NCBI GenBank assembly: GCA_910589415.1
Contig: OU342633.1
Location: 35,904,210-35,968,209 of the forward strand
Origin: Malachius bipustulatus
Taxonomy: Eukaryota > Arthropoda > Insecta > Coleoptera > Melyridae
DNA: 64,000 bases
Direction: 5' to 3'
Every line of letters starts with the position of its first letter. Positions within the stretch are counted from its first letter, which is position 1. The notes beneath the pieces are model-generated. The model had not been told where the DNA came from. It saw nothing but the letters and a program-made list of their open reading frames with translations, and did no database searches. This document shows positions 22,845-37,567 of this stretch, piece by piece. Made by a program: the position numbers and the translations under genes.

Positions 22845-23663
22845 ACGTGGATGATGACGATTTTTATAAATTTAAACTGAACTATTATTATTATTATTGT
22901 ACTGAGTAGATATGTTGCTGTTGAGATGTTTTCTGAAGATTATACTCTTTATGTAACTAAATTATTTATTATCCGTTGAGGATGTCTTCTCTTATGATAT
23001 ATTATTATATTGTAATATTCATATCAATAAATTTCATTGTTTAAAAGAATGGAGTGGTAATCTTCATATGGCTAATTTCTAGGATACTTGCCAAAGTAAT
23101 AAAGGTAACATTGTAGAAATGACATAAATATATTATTCAATTTACAATCGATTCCCACAACTGGAGCAAGCGATTTTTCGATACGTATACGCAGTGTTGT
23201 GACCGATCTAGATCTTTTGATCTAGATCATATATTGAGATCTATGATCTGATCTAGATTCTTTTGACATGAAAGATCTATGATCTGATCTAGATCAGTTT
23301 TTTTCGATCTAGGATCTTTTTTCTAGATCTTTTTTATCGATAAAGTTTTTTCAATAAAAATGCAAGTTTAATGAAATAAAGCTGGCTAAATATAGAAATA
23401 ATGTGAAGGCCATATATACCAAAATCTTACAATTCTGTGTCTGTGTCAACTTCATTTTCATTTTTCATTTAATCAAACATAACTGTTTACGATTGTAATG
23501 ATTTCGATGATTCGATGCTTATTTTTAATAGTTTTAACTCCATGACACAGAATAATAACCATGATTACTTGCTTTTTTCTTTATTTATTTGACCATGCCA
23601 AAGGCACGGCAAGGCACAGTATAATAAGATAGTCTGTAAGTATAAGGGTATGTGTGTACCTAT

Positions 23664-24524
23664 CAGAGCTGTTGGCCATGTACTCGAGTAGGTACTTTAC
23701 TCGTATTTTTGTTACGAGTAAAAAAACTACTCGTAATTTTTTACTCACAAGTACTTTCCATCCAAAATACTTACTACTCGTACGGATAAGTACAATTACA
23801 ACTACTCGAGAAATTTTACTCGTGAAATACGGATATTTTTACGGATAGTAATGACGTCATGCCGTCAGCAGGGAACCGATCTGAAAACGAGTTCACCGTC
23901 CTGCGCAATTGCACTGTCACTGTCACTAGTAATGCCGCATTTTATATTACATATTTTTATATAACATATCAAATATGCGCTATGTAAGAAGTTATTGATT
24001 TCTTTACAATAAAATTTCTTTCATTGAAAAAATTCTTTCAAATTCAAAGCAATTGATTTTATGTTGGAAGATTAAATATTGCTTTTTCCCTTACCCCCCC
24101 TAAATGAAAGCCTAACTTCGCCACTGGGTGCATCCGTGCATCGGGCGTCATGAAGCACTCTCGAACAGGGCGCCATTACCACAGTCACAGGAGCCGGCAC
24201 TGCTTAGATTAGAATATGATACGATCTACGGAACGGATATACCTATGCTCTCACTCGTATTTAGCTATCACAAACCTGACGTCATAGGCTGGTTGCGCCT
24301 TGGTAATCTTGGTATTTATTGGTATCATCGGTATCATGATGGATCATACGCACGACACGAATAAAACTACTCGTACTTGTTACTCGTGTTTTCACGAGTA
24401 TTACTCGTACTCGTCCACCTGTTTGTGCCAAAATACTTACGAGTAAATACTTACGAGTACATTTTCCAAGTACTCGTACTCGATTATTTACGAGTACTCT
24501 TTTCAGTACTCGTGCCCAGCTCTG
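23664..24524. mobile_element. hAT-like nonautonomous element with ACTCG arrays, nested
   Basis: Ends are CAGAGCTG at 23664 and CAGCTCTG at 24517-24524. The 8-bp duplication GTACCTAT is exact on both sides (23656-23663, 24525-24532). Both subterminal regions are arrays of ACTCG/CGAGT words, including GTACTCGAGTA at the left and ACTCGTACTCG at the right. Its interior is not repetitive and not coding. It interrupts the outer element 23192-25976. Confidence 0.88.
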
Positions 24525-24653
24525 GTACCTATATGGTGCATAGTGAAGAAAGAAAAAATTCCTAGCCTTATTTTGTAAAAATAACTGATGAAACAAATAA
24601 AAGATAAAACCATGATACAACCACACATACAACTACACAAGGTATGTCATGTC

Positions 24654-25654
24654 CAGTGTTGGGAAAGATCATTTCTAAAAAGATCTAGATCAGATCAAAG
24701 ATCATTTAAAAATTAGAGATCTAGATCAGATCATAGATCTCGAAATTGAAAATGATCTAGATCAAAGATCAGATCATCAAATAAAAGATCTGAGTTTTAG
24801 ATCACTAAATTAGATCAATTTTTTTCAAAATCAATTTCAAAGTTTTCATTATACCCCACAAATGTCGACTTCCACCTTCAAATATTTTCAAGTGTTCTGT
24901 TAGCGCTTGGATTACTATCTCCATAGTGACATCATGCGCAGCGCGGACGAGTTTTCAGTCTCAGGCTGACATACCTTGTGTATGTCAGTATGTTGTATCA
25001 TGGTTTTATCTTTTATTTGTTTCATCAGTTATTTTTACAAAATAAGGCTAGGAATTTTTTCTTTGTTCACTGTGCACCATATACACACATGCCCTTAACC
25101 AAAAACGTGTAAGGGGCAGGAAGTATACTGCAGTATTTCCGTCGCAGTCCGGCTTTTGTATTTCACGCTTAATCATTTTTCTCAAGTGTTTATTCTTTCA
25201 TGCGATTCTCTGTCATTCTTTCTCACTTTCTTAGCCAAAAGCTAACATGCGATAAAAAAGATGGGTATACTGCACTAGTGCGTGTTGCCTAAAAATATCG
25301 CGTGGTACATTATTTAATCATGGCGAGTCTTTTCCAGTAGGTTAGAGTTCAATGATCGTAAACAGTTACGTGACATTAAATGAAGTTGACACAGACACAG
25401 AATTGTAAGATTTTGGTATATGGCCTTCACATTATTTGTATATTTAGCCAGCTTTACTTCATTAAACTTGCATTTTTATTGAAAAATCTTCATCAATAAA
25501 AAAGATCTAGAAAAAAGATCCTAGATCGGAAAAAACTGATCTAGATCAGATCATAGATCTTTCATGTCAAAAGAATCTAGATCAGATCATAGATCTCTAT
25601 ATATGATCTAGATCAGTGATCTAGATCGAAAGATCTAGATCGGTCACAACACTG
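24654..25654 (-). mobile_element. hAT-like element of the same family as its host, inserted in opposite orientation
   Basis: Ends are CAGTGTTGGG at 24654 and CACAACACTG at 25654, with an exact 8-bp duplication GTCATGTC (24646-24653, 25655-25662). Internal words match the outer element in reverse complement, for example GTTGACACAGACACAGAATT against the outer copy near 23440 and the AAATAAAAGATAAAACCATG stretch near 24600. At 1,001 bp it is probably a complete nonautonomous copy. This is a self-insertion into a relative. Confidence 0.87.
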
Positions 25655-26052
25655 GTCATGTCAGCCTGAGACTAAAAACTCGTCCGCGCTGCGCATGACG
25701 TCACTATGGAGATAGTAATCCAAGCGCTAACGGAACACTTGAAAATATTTGAATGTGGAAGTCAATATTTGTGGGGTATAATGAAAACTTTGAAATTTAT
25801 GTTGAAAAAAAATTGATCTATTTACTGATCTAAAACTCAGATCTTTTATTTGATGATCTGATCTTTGATCTAGATCATTTTCAATTTTGAGATCTATGAT
25901 CTGATCTAGATCTCTAATTTTTAAATGATCTTTGATCTGATCTAGATCTTTTTAGAAATCATCTTTCCCAACACTGCGTATACGTGAAACTCACCAGTAA
26001 CGTCATAAATAAAGCGTATTTATTTACCTGAACGCACCTAACCTCTTTCAGT

Positions 26053-26292
26053 AACTGTCAATAGTGTCAATTAATAACGTCATAATTTTTCATTCGAGGT
26101 TGATGCTACAGCTCCGATAATTGTAGTAATAATAAATTCACGGCCATATAATTTTCTTGAAATTTTATCTTTCAACAACTGTCAATAGTGTCAATCAATA
26201 ACGTCACAATTTTCTATTCAAGGTTGATGCTACAGCACCGATAGTTGTGGCAATAATAAATCCACGGTCATATAGTTTTCTTGAAATTTCAG
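26053..26292. repeat. Tandem duplication, ~124-bp unit, two copies
   Basis: The unit starts AACTGTCAATAGTGTCAAT at 26053 and again at 26177, and ends in ATATAATTTTCTTGAAATTT. Copies differ at scattered positions. A third, inverted partial copy lies at about 27463-27515 (CTAAAATTTCAAGAAAATTA and TTGCTACAATTATTGG), on the far side of the foldback. Confidence 0.75.
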
Positions 26293-26512
26293 GGGTCCAC
26301 TGGGCCACTAGTTCACTGGTCAAGGAGATTCTGATAAGTTACTGGTCATCTTTATGTAAAAATATTAACTTTTCAAAATCATTTTCAATTTCAATTAACA
26401 TCCGAATTTGACAGACCAGGAAAAAGTGTGTGCAAGATTAATAATAATTATCATTCTTCAGGTTTAAAAAAGATGAAAGAAAGGTGAATTTTGTAATTAT
26501 TTTTAGTAACTA

Positions 26513-27262
26513 TACAGGGTGTATCTAAATAACACCGAAAAAATTTAAGAGCTGATTCTTTGGTCAAAAATAAACAAAAAATTTCGTATAAACGTGTGTC
26601 TAAAAATGCACCCTTTTTGAGATACAGGGTGTCAAAAAAAGATTATTTTACCAGTTTTTTGAAGATATTTGGGGAACTGTTTGAGATATGAAACTCACCT
26701 TTTGTTATTTATAGCTACTTTTTTAATACTAAGTTTTTTCATGTGTCATTATAGCGGAGATCTCAGAAATGAGCGAAGTTTTTTTGCCCTTAATTTTTCG
26801 ACACTTGTCTTGAAGCATTCAGAGCGAGTTTTTCATCGTAAATGCCCGTTTTTATCGAAAATGGCTCACGTTAGCAGTTATAACCAAGAGTATCTTTTTG
26901 TGTAGAAAACATTGACGGTTCAAAGTGTGCTTTTAAAATATCAATTTGCCCAGTGTCGTAGATATTAGGGGCAAAAAAATCCCCCCAACCCTAAAAATCT
27001 CCGGCACTGGCATACTTAAAAAAGGTAGTTAGCATTAAAATAGTTGCTACTATCAATGATAAGATCTGTACAAAAGCTGAATTCTGTGTCTTATACGGTT
27101 CCCGAGACATCTTCAAAAAACTCGAAAAACAATCTTTTTTTGACACCCTGTATCTCAAAAAGGGTGCATATCCAGACACACGTTAATAGGAAATTTTTTG
27201 TTTATTTTTTATCAAAGAATCCTCCCCTAAATTTTTTCGGTGTTATTTAGATACACCCTGTA
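26513..27262. mobile_element. Foldback element with TACAGGGTG ends, TA-flanked
   Basis: It begins TACAGGGTGTATCTAAATAA and ends TTATTTAGATACACCCTGTA. Inner parts also pair (GATACAGGGTGTCAAAAAAA with TTTTTTTGACACCCTGTATC). The flanks read TA on both sides, which suits Tc1/mariner-type insertion, but the class is an inference. No transposase frame. Confidence 0.75.
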
Positions 27263-28063
27263 TAATCTGAGAGTAGTCTCATATTATATTTCTTGAATTT
27301 GTAGTGGGGTTTGCCCTTGTCTAGAAATTTCATCTTTGAGGTCTGTCAAATTCGGGTGTTTATTGAATTATTAATGAAATTTTAAAGTTGATTTTTATAT
27401 TTTTATCACATAATGACCAGAAACTGATTAGAACCTGGTGGATAGATCATTGTTAGGTTGCCCCCCTAAAATTTCAAGAAAATTACTTGGGCCTGGAATT
27501 ATTGCTACAATTATTGGTCTCCTAGGATTCCCAAAGCAATAAGATAGGAACACAGCACACAGCCCTAGGAAACAGAACTTTTTTGTAAATAAGTCAAAGG
27601 GAATCTGGCATCCAGAGGCAATCCTACATAATATAACATCGTCATCGCTATTTTTGGTGTATAAACCAAAAAGTGCTTTCCTTCACCATTTTTGGACAAA
27701 AATAAATCAAAAACCATGCTATTTTATAGTAAATATATTCATTCACTATTGCTAACAAATTTGTAACAAAAATTATAATGTAACTCAGATTAAAAAAAAC
27801 ACAGTTACACTATCTTCAACTACATATTGGAAAAACACATATACACAAAAATCTTACTCCAATAACGCTCTGTCTGTATTATTATACCAGTCTCATATAA
27901 ACTTTAGATCGTTTTCTAATTAAAACCGCAACTCAGACTAACACAAAATGAAGCATTTTTAATTAGAAAACAACGACACGTCGACCTGGAAGGTAAGAAA
28001 TCACAAACTCCACCTTCCGGAACTGATCAATGATCACAATTTACACTAGAATGCGAGAGGATG

Positions 28064-30977
<2,914 letters not shown>

Positions 30978-31249
30978 TTTGGAGATTTATTTGATTCTGT
31001 TGATATTGTAATTTTAATGCAATTTTCTAAATGCAGTTTCCGATTTGTTCGAATCCTTGCGGGTAAAATTCACACGCACTTTTCGTAACGTAACTGCGGA
31101 TTACTTCGATGTGAAACACAAAACGAAAACGGAACGGAATGAATGAATGAAGAATGAATTGAACTGAACGAACGTGATTCGAAAAGACTTTATTGACTTG
31201 ACATTTGACAATTAAATTAATCATAGATAAATCTGAATAGATGCTAACG

Positions 31250-31262
31250 GAATATTCCAGAA
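31250..31262. promoter_or_regulatory. Heat-shock element upstream of mortalin
   Basis: The sequence GAATATTCCAGAA is three perfect alternating units (GAA, TTC, GAA) with 2-bp spacers, the HSF-trimer consensus. It is 273 bp upstream of the mortalin ATG (30977, transcribed leftward). The transcription start is unknown, so its exact promoter position is inferred. Confidence 0.5.
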
Positions 31263-33505
31263 GCAACGGAACAATCTAGCAGAGTGATTCTTTATTTCTT
31301 TCTAACAGCAGCTCCTAATGTCAACCATAGTCGAGAGTCGATGGAGTAACTGTGACGTATTAGTAAGTTAAAAATTGGCGCCAAATTGGAATGTGAAAAG
31401 GTGATCCTAAAATAAAAGATTTTAATTTTCTCATCAGTAATAATGGTCTTGACTCTTTCTTGACACCTGCAATGAGTTTATAATGTTGGATTTGTCATAT
31501 TACCGGTAAGTTATTTCTAGCTTTTTGACCAATTGACCAAATATATAGAAAAAAAAAAAATTTTAAAGTTGGAGGTCGAAGCGATCGTATCTACCTATCA
31601 AAACGAAAAAAATGCAGTGCGATTATAATACGTGTACGGGGTGTGAGATAAGTGATGGAGCGGGGTATGTTTTGTTTGCGGACGAGCGGGACAGTTTTTC
31701 CTTGCCCTAACAAATTGTCAACTGGTGTAACCGGAATATTATGGAATTATGTATGTACATCAGGTGAGTGTATAATTAATTTTCGATAAATGCGTAAATC
31801 GTTCTCGTAATGCACTGTATTCTGTCGCTTGGGAAGGGACAAAACAATTGAAGGAGAAATGAGGTAGGATAATAGAGGGGGGACAAGGGGAAGTAGGCTA
31901 CCACCAAAAGATGTAATATTATTGTGCAATATATGCGCAACGGTACGCTTTGAAATTTAAACGGCGACAGGGATGGAGCGAGGAAGCTATCGGTAAGCGG
32001 TGATGCCTCTCTGCTCGGATGACCTTAACGAAAGCGTCTCTCTGTTAGAGAAAAAGTGACCTTAATAGAAGTGCTAAAAACTAGCGAAAATAGAATCTAG
32101 TGCGTGTATTTTACCCACCCAGCACCCCTATTCCCTCCACGGTCCCGTATGTTTGTTGGGATAACACCGGGAAAAACACCTTCAAAATGTGAAACTACAT
32201 AAAAATCGCAACAGAATAGTGTAAAAATCGCAAGTCAATGCGAGTGGCCGCTCCCCTTAAATATTTACCAAAATTATTATTACCGTTTAAATAATTCTTA
32301 ACTCTTTAAATAATTAAAATCGGACATGATTATATGAAGTTTTCTTTTTTAAACTATCTCACCTTTCATTTTCACAATTTGCGTGAACTAATAAATCACC
32401 CTGTAATAAGCTGTAATGAGCTAAGGTTTTAGTGATGTTTGGTTTGGTGCTACTTAGCCCTAAATCCCTTAACACCATCAGAGCCTTACTGCAAATAAAG
32501 ATGTATAAGTATAACTATAAATTAGGTATCTGTGGATATCTATAAGCTAAAATATCCATAACGCACATTATATTACGCGTTAGGTCAATTAAGGAAAATT
32601 TCCAGAGTAGTCTCAACTCTTTTCTTGAATCCGAAGAACTCAGGTCAGTTTATGTGAAATGAGTTCCATTAAGTTTTAAAATCCAATCACATTCACATTT
32701 TAAATTATACCGAATTAAATGAACTTTTCTGCATTTAGGAGTAGTAAAACCACTAAAAACCGATAAAGTAATTAAAAACATTAAAACAAAAGATCGGAGG
32801 AAAGTTTTCTTCAAAATTTCTACAAGATAAAAATAGAGTAATTTTACCTTTCGTCGTTATTTTTAGTGTGACGTACATAATACAATAAACTCACCACATG
32901 ACGTCAAAAGTGTCCTCACATGCGCTCTGCTTTATTAAAAATATACACTAAAATTTGCTCGAAGTCGATGAATCGATGTTTCGATCAAATAAAAAATGAC
33001 CTTTAATCTGACAATCAGCTGACTTATCTCTATTATGACGATTTTTTGGGCAAAAAAATTATGATAATGATTCATTTCGGAATTTTATGACGCAAGTGCA
33101 GTGGCCAAAGTTTTCAAAACTAGTTGACCTTCATTTCACATCTTCTCTTCATATCATATCATAAGCACAAGCGAGACAATAGTATACTAATTAATGAATA
33201 ATTGACAATAACAACAATATTTATCCATTAATAAAGGATTTTTTGTTACTTATCGGCATCGAAAATTAATAAACGACTCACCGATTCAGTTTCCTTCCAT
33301 TAATTAATAACACCCATAATACAAAACATATCGGGTATACACAATCATATAATATCCAAGCAAGGAAATAATTCATCATTGTAATTCAGGAAAGGTTGGA
33401 ATTTTGTGAAATTAGAAATTCAAGTAAGTTTTTTAATATTTATGATTGCAGTGAATGTTAGCCAGTAAATTTACATTTCATATTATTTCATACAGCAATT
33501 CATTC
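31263..33505. other. Region between mortalin and spartin (divergent genes)
   Basis: No coding exon is supported in 2.2 kb. A short decayed match to the 2326-2900 element lies near 32115-32150. The end near 33350-33494 may hold the spartin 5' UTR: a donor-like GTAAGT at about 33424 and an acceptor at 33494 would splice out about 70 bp upstream of the start. Otherwise nothing was recognised. Confidence 0.5.
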
Positions 33506-33523
33506 ATGCCGTTGAACTTTATA

Positions 33524-35943
33524 ATGGGAAACGCTGCTACAACATCTTGGTCTAACACTTTCTCAGATATCAAGTCTAAGCACGACAGTGCTTATTACAG
33601 CCTCGAAGAAGCAATAAAGCTAGAAGAACAAGAGAAACCTAAAGAGGTGAGTAAACACAAACAAAAGAGGCGTTAGCCCTTAACCTTAACCCTGAAGGAG
33701 AAAGTTAACTTATGTTGGTATCTCCTCTAGCCTTTATTCTACTTTCAAAGTGTCATTTTTGTGGGTGACATTTTAGTATTTCGTTAACTGTCACACAGGA
33801 ACTGTTATAGCTTGCACTGTTGTCAGTTTTATTGTAATGTTTGTTATTACTTGACAATAAATCAAATCAAATGTCATCATGATTTGACAGAACCAATTCG
33901 TTATATTCCAGGCAATCGAAAAATACAAACAAGGCATAGCATACATAGACGCGGCGCTAAGTATCCAGGTAACATGCCCGGAAAATCCAGAACCGACCTG
34001 GGAGAGAGCCTGCCTGATGATTCAGAAAATGAAAAAGACGCGAGCGGAAGTTTTAATGAGAATCAATAGTATCGGTTCGTCGGTCCTGCCTGAAGAACCC
34101 CCCTCGTACGAGGAAGCGGTGTCGTCCTCTTCGTCGACCTCCGGAGAAGAGCCGAGGACTTACATGGATCTGGCGGCCGCTCTGCAGCAGTTACAGGTCG
34201 ATCCAAACCTCAACATGAACACCGATTTAATCTACACTTACGACAATGTTAAGCTGTACTTTATCTCGCCGAACGGGGATGTTATATCGACATCACAACC
34301 TGAATGTCTTAAGATCGCTTATGTTGATGGTAAGTACTTATTTTTTTTTACAGGTTTCAAGATAGATAATTAAAAAAAAAAATTAAACATTAACTTCCAG
34401 ATGACAGCCCTAACTCACCGACAGCGATCTTACAAGTGGGCGATTGGGTATACCCGCTGGTACCGGGTGTGTCTCCCTGCTACCGAACCGAATACGGGGC
34501 TTTTATCTTACCCGATGTCTACTCAGAAGTTCAAGGTATCGATTCCTTTCAAATATTCAAATTTTAATACTACAAAAATCAATAATGTCTAGGATCTTGT
34601 GTCGGTATTATGCTCCCGGCCGACGCCGACAAAGACGTATTCGATCTTCTAGAAAACATCCTTCACGGGATCATCAGTCAAGCATCTGAAGTTAAGTATC
34701 GCAAAGGAGAGAAAGTCATTCCAATGATTCGTGATGACGATCGCGGTACTGCTACTGTTACCGCTTCTGGTCCCGTTCCTGTTACGACCCCTCAAAGTGA
34801 TCTCAGCACTAAAATCTCAAACGGCATCATTACCGGTATGTTATAAAATTCCCCACGTTTTAATTACCAACACAATCGATCTTCCTCCTCAGGTGCTCAG
34901 TACATCTCTCTGGGAATACTGAAAGGAGCCGAGAAAGCCACATACCTGCTAGACAGCGGTACCCCGAAGCTAATAAACAACATGAGACCGTCAGATCAAC
35001 CGGCGCAAGTGCCGGAGAAGGTCGCCCGTGGGATACAAATCGCAGGGAAGACGACTGGGAAGGCGGCCGAGATCACGGGTTTCGTTGCCAATAAGATAGG
35101 GGACGCCACAGTCAAGCTGGGGCATTTCTTGGCGCCGCACATCCAGAAGCAGGGCACGCGGCTGTTGAGCACTGGGCTGCACATGTCCGAGGCGGACGCG
35201 TCTGCGAAGGTCAAGGGCGTCTTGACGGTCGCCGCCGGGGCTGTCGAGGGGTTCTCCACGGTTTACAGCGGACTGGAGCAGAGTGCCGCCCTGCTAGGGA
35301 ATAACTTGAAGAATAATACTGTTAAGGTGGTGGAGCATAAGTGAGTAGTTTTGATTTATTAATTCAAACTAGTTAAGGTTGTGGTTCCTATAATAAAAAA
35401 GGCACTAACAGCGTTCGAAAAAATTGGTTATAAATAGTTTAGCTGTGTGTTTTTACTAGAAAGAAAGTAGGAATTTTATATTATTTCTTGAACAATTTCG
35501 TTTTTATTTTCTATAATTTCGAAGCAAGCTTCAAAGGATCAAAGGAAAGGGAATTAATAAATAAAAGGTTTATTGTTTTACTAGCGCTAAGTGAGATTAT
35601 TCAAACAAAAGTAGCCTGCAATGTGTTTGTTTGTGTTGTGTCCTAAAAATGGCCTTTTTGTAGATACGGGAGGAAACGATTCTGATTTGTTTATAGATAT
35701 GGAATGCAAGTAGGTGAATGTACAGGAGAAACATTTAACGCAGTGGGAAATGTCTACTCGATCAGTCGTGATGCGAGGATTTTGAGGCCGAAAGGTCTCT
35801 TGAGGAGAGCGGCCAAAGACACGGGAAGGGCCTTGTGCATTGAGAGCGTAGCCAGCACGTCATTCCAGGAAATCTTGCCCCCGAATTCCAAAGAACAGAA
35901 GCTCGTTTTGAGAAATGAAAAGGAAGAAGAAAAAGAGGTTTAG
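33524..35943 (+). CDS. spartin: Spartin (SPG20 family; MIT and senescence domains)
   Basis: Six exons join in phase to 537 codons: 33524-33646, 33912-34329, 34401-34535, 34593-34835, 34893-35340 and 35697-35943. Spartin acts at endosomes, lipid droplets and mitochondria and is mutated in Troyer syndrome in humans. Residues about 8-85 form the MIT three-helix domain (HDSAYYSLEEAIKLEEQ, then YKQGIAYIDAALSI). A PPSY motif near residue 105 matches the WW-ligase-binding PPxY site of vertebrate spartin. Residues about 300-480 are the plant-related senescence domain, Gly/Ala-rich with GAQYISLGILKGAEKA and KTTGKAAEITGFVANKIGDA. I chose MGNAATTSW as start; an in-frame ATG six codons upstream (33506, MPLNFI) is equally possible. 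Confidence 0.92.
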
Positions 35944-36526
35944 ACAATAATTAATTAGCTGTTTTTGCTGCATTGTGATATATAAAGAGTTGTAATATTG
36001 TAAGAGGAGTATTTTCTGGTATTGTTATTAAGGTTTGTTGTTTCTCTTGTATGGTTTGTTTTTGTTGGTGCAAGTGTTATTATTTTTCATTTTATTATTT
36101 TTTTATATTTGTATGATGTTAGTCGATGTCAATTATTTGGTTTGGGATATATAAAATGTGACATGAATCAATAAATATCTTAATAAATGCATTTTCTTAA
36201 TCAGTTGATTTGATTCTTTATCCAATTATTAAAGTGAATCCGAATTTCTTTAAAACAGCCAACAGAGAAAGTTTCATTCACCACTTGGGTAGGTTTAGAA
36301 ATATCTACTATGCCCCACAGACGCCATATTTAATTAAAATGACATCTCTACCTCTACACAGAAAAGAAACATAACTTTAAATACTAGACTAACATTTTGG
36401 TTACATGATCGTGGGTGGAAACCTGCAAGGAATTTCCTTTCACACTATGGTAAACAGTTTCTCTAATTTTTTGTAACTTCCCAGTTTTTAAAGGGAAAGT
36501 CAAAAACTATAAACAATATTGTAGTT
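35944..36526. other. Spartin 3' UTR and intergenic spacer
   Basis: AT-rich sequence with an AATAAA-type signal near 36170 for spartin. It also receives the 3' end of the small minus-strand gene at 36527-36860. Nothing else was seen. Confidence 0.5.
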
Positions 36527-36860
36527 TCACTGTAGGTGTTTTTGTGGTACATCTGTGAGCCAGTCAAGCAGTCGCAAATCAGCTGCTGGTTTCTGTTTTA
36601 TAGGTGCTTGGATTAGGTGTGTGTTCCAAAGCACCAAGTTTTCAACTGGTTAAGTTAACTACGTGAACCTCACATAACCTTAAAAGTTCATACTTACAAC
36701 TGGGTATTTTGGAACACATTTTACTGACATTTATTATGTCATTAGTCACTTTATCATGCTCCAATGTGGGGTTATGTTGTTGTATTTTCATGAAGCGGTC
36801 ATGAGTGTCGATGTCTTTCAGTGCATAGCATAAGCGTAAAAATTTTAAATGAGAAAACAT
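36527..36860 (-). CDS. Small unrecognised two-exon gene, 93 residues
   Basis: Exon 36698-36860 starts with ATG and ends at a GTAAGT donor. After a 52-bp intron, exon 36527-36645 continues in phase to a TGA. The joined protein is 93 residues with amphipathic helix-like spacing (FLRLCYALKDIDTHDRFMKI, ENLVLWNTHLIQAP, LRLLDWLTDVPQKHLQ). No signal peptide or domain was recognised. The strong donor, the in-phase acceptor and the non-random composition support a real gene, but the first ATG directly follows a TTGTTAGG that could be an acceptor, so more 5' coding sequence could exist. Confidence 0.5.
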
Positions 36861-37567
36861 CCTAACAACAGTAGTTTTTGAATTTATTAATATTTACGAT
36901 TTTTTTTTAATTTTGTACGTCGATTAACCGTCCCGAGTTTCTATTTTGATTTTTGTTTCTGAGTTTTTGAATTTTTCTGATCTACCCATAAACATTGCAT
37001 TTGAAGTACTAGTACTAGACACTAGACAGGACCAAACAAAAAACCTTCTTTGGACACAGGACAGAGCTGTGGCGACTCATGATATTTTTCACAAAGGAGG
37101 CTAAAAGAAATTAAAATAATGACACTAGAGAGGGGAAATGAAAAGAAAAAGAAGTGCAATAAAAAGAAAAAGACCCAATTCTAAAATAGGGGGTACAGTA
37201 AAAGTTGAGGATTTATAAACCTCATAACTTCAGTTACATTTTTTTGCAATTTGCGCCTTTGGATGTGATGGTACTGTGAACAAAATCAATAATGTCACAT
37301 TCAGCCTACATAAGCTGTAGGCTGTTTTATTTAAAATATTTCACAATCTGGCTTCAATATTAATCATTTTATTCAAGATTCAGGGCAGTTTCATCAAAAG
37401 ATAATTATTAATAAATAAAATAGTACAGTTTATTTCAATCAAATGCATAAATAATAAGTAACAAAAAATTGAAAAAAGCAAATCAAACAAAGATAAAATG
37501 TCTTAATTAAGTAAGTGAAACATAAAAACTAATCAAATAACATAATGGCAGCACTTCACTAAAATAA
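36861..37567. other. Spacer between two minus-strand genes
   Basis: About 0.7 kb without a supported exon. It must hold the 3' UTR of the 942-residue gene and the promoter of the small gene. A minus-strand AATAAA occurs near 37430. No repeats were recognised. Confidence 0.45.

Larger units (their letters stand above)
23192..25976. mobile_element. hAT-like nonautonomous element (outer), carrying two nested insertions
   Basis: Ends are CAGTGTTGTG at 23192 and CCCAACACTG ending at 25976. The 8-bp target duplication CGTATACG is exact on both sides (23184-23191, 25977-25984). An 8-bp duplication and CAGTGTTG ends are hAT hallmarks. Subterminal sequence is packed with GATCTAGATC-type palindromes and GATCAGATC words. 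Two other elements have inserted: 23664-24524 and 24654-25654. Without them and their duplications the element is about 0.9 kb. No transposase is encoded, so movement depended on a hAT transposase elsewhere. Confidence 0.88.
22845..28063. other. Transposon-filled interval between the 20.4-kb gene and mortalin
   Basis: No gene was found. It contains the triple-nested hAT-like block (23192-25976), a tandem duplication (26053-26292) and a foldback (26513-27262) that itself sits inside a larger decayed inverted repeat (about 26340-26450 against 27330-27430). The 27540-28063 part leads into the mortalin 3' end and shows nothing recognisable beyond 3' UTR-like AT-rich DNA. Confidence 0.65.

Noticed and set aside
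23192..25976. GATC-rich block as a CRISPR array or satellite
   Set aside because: Words are not regularly spaced and the block is delimited by transposon ends with target duplications.
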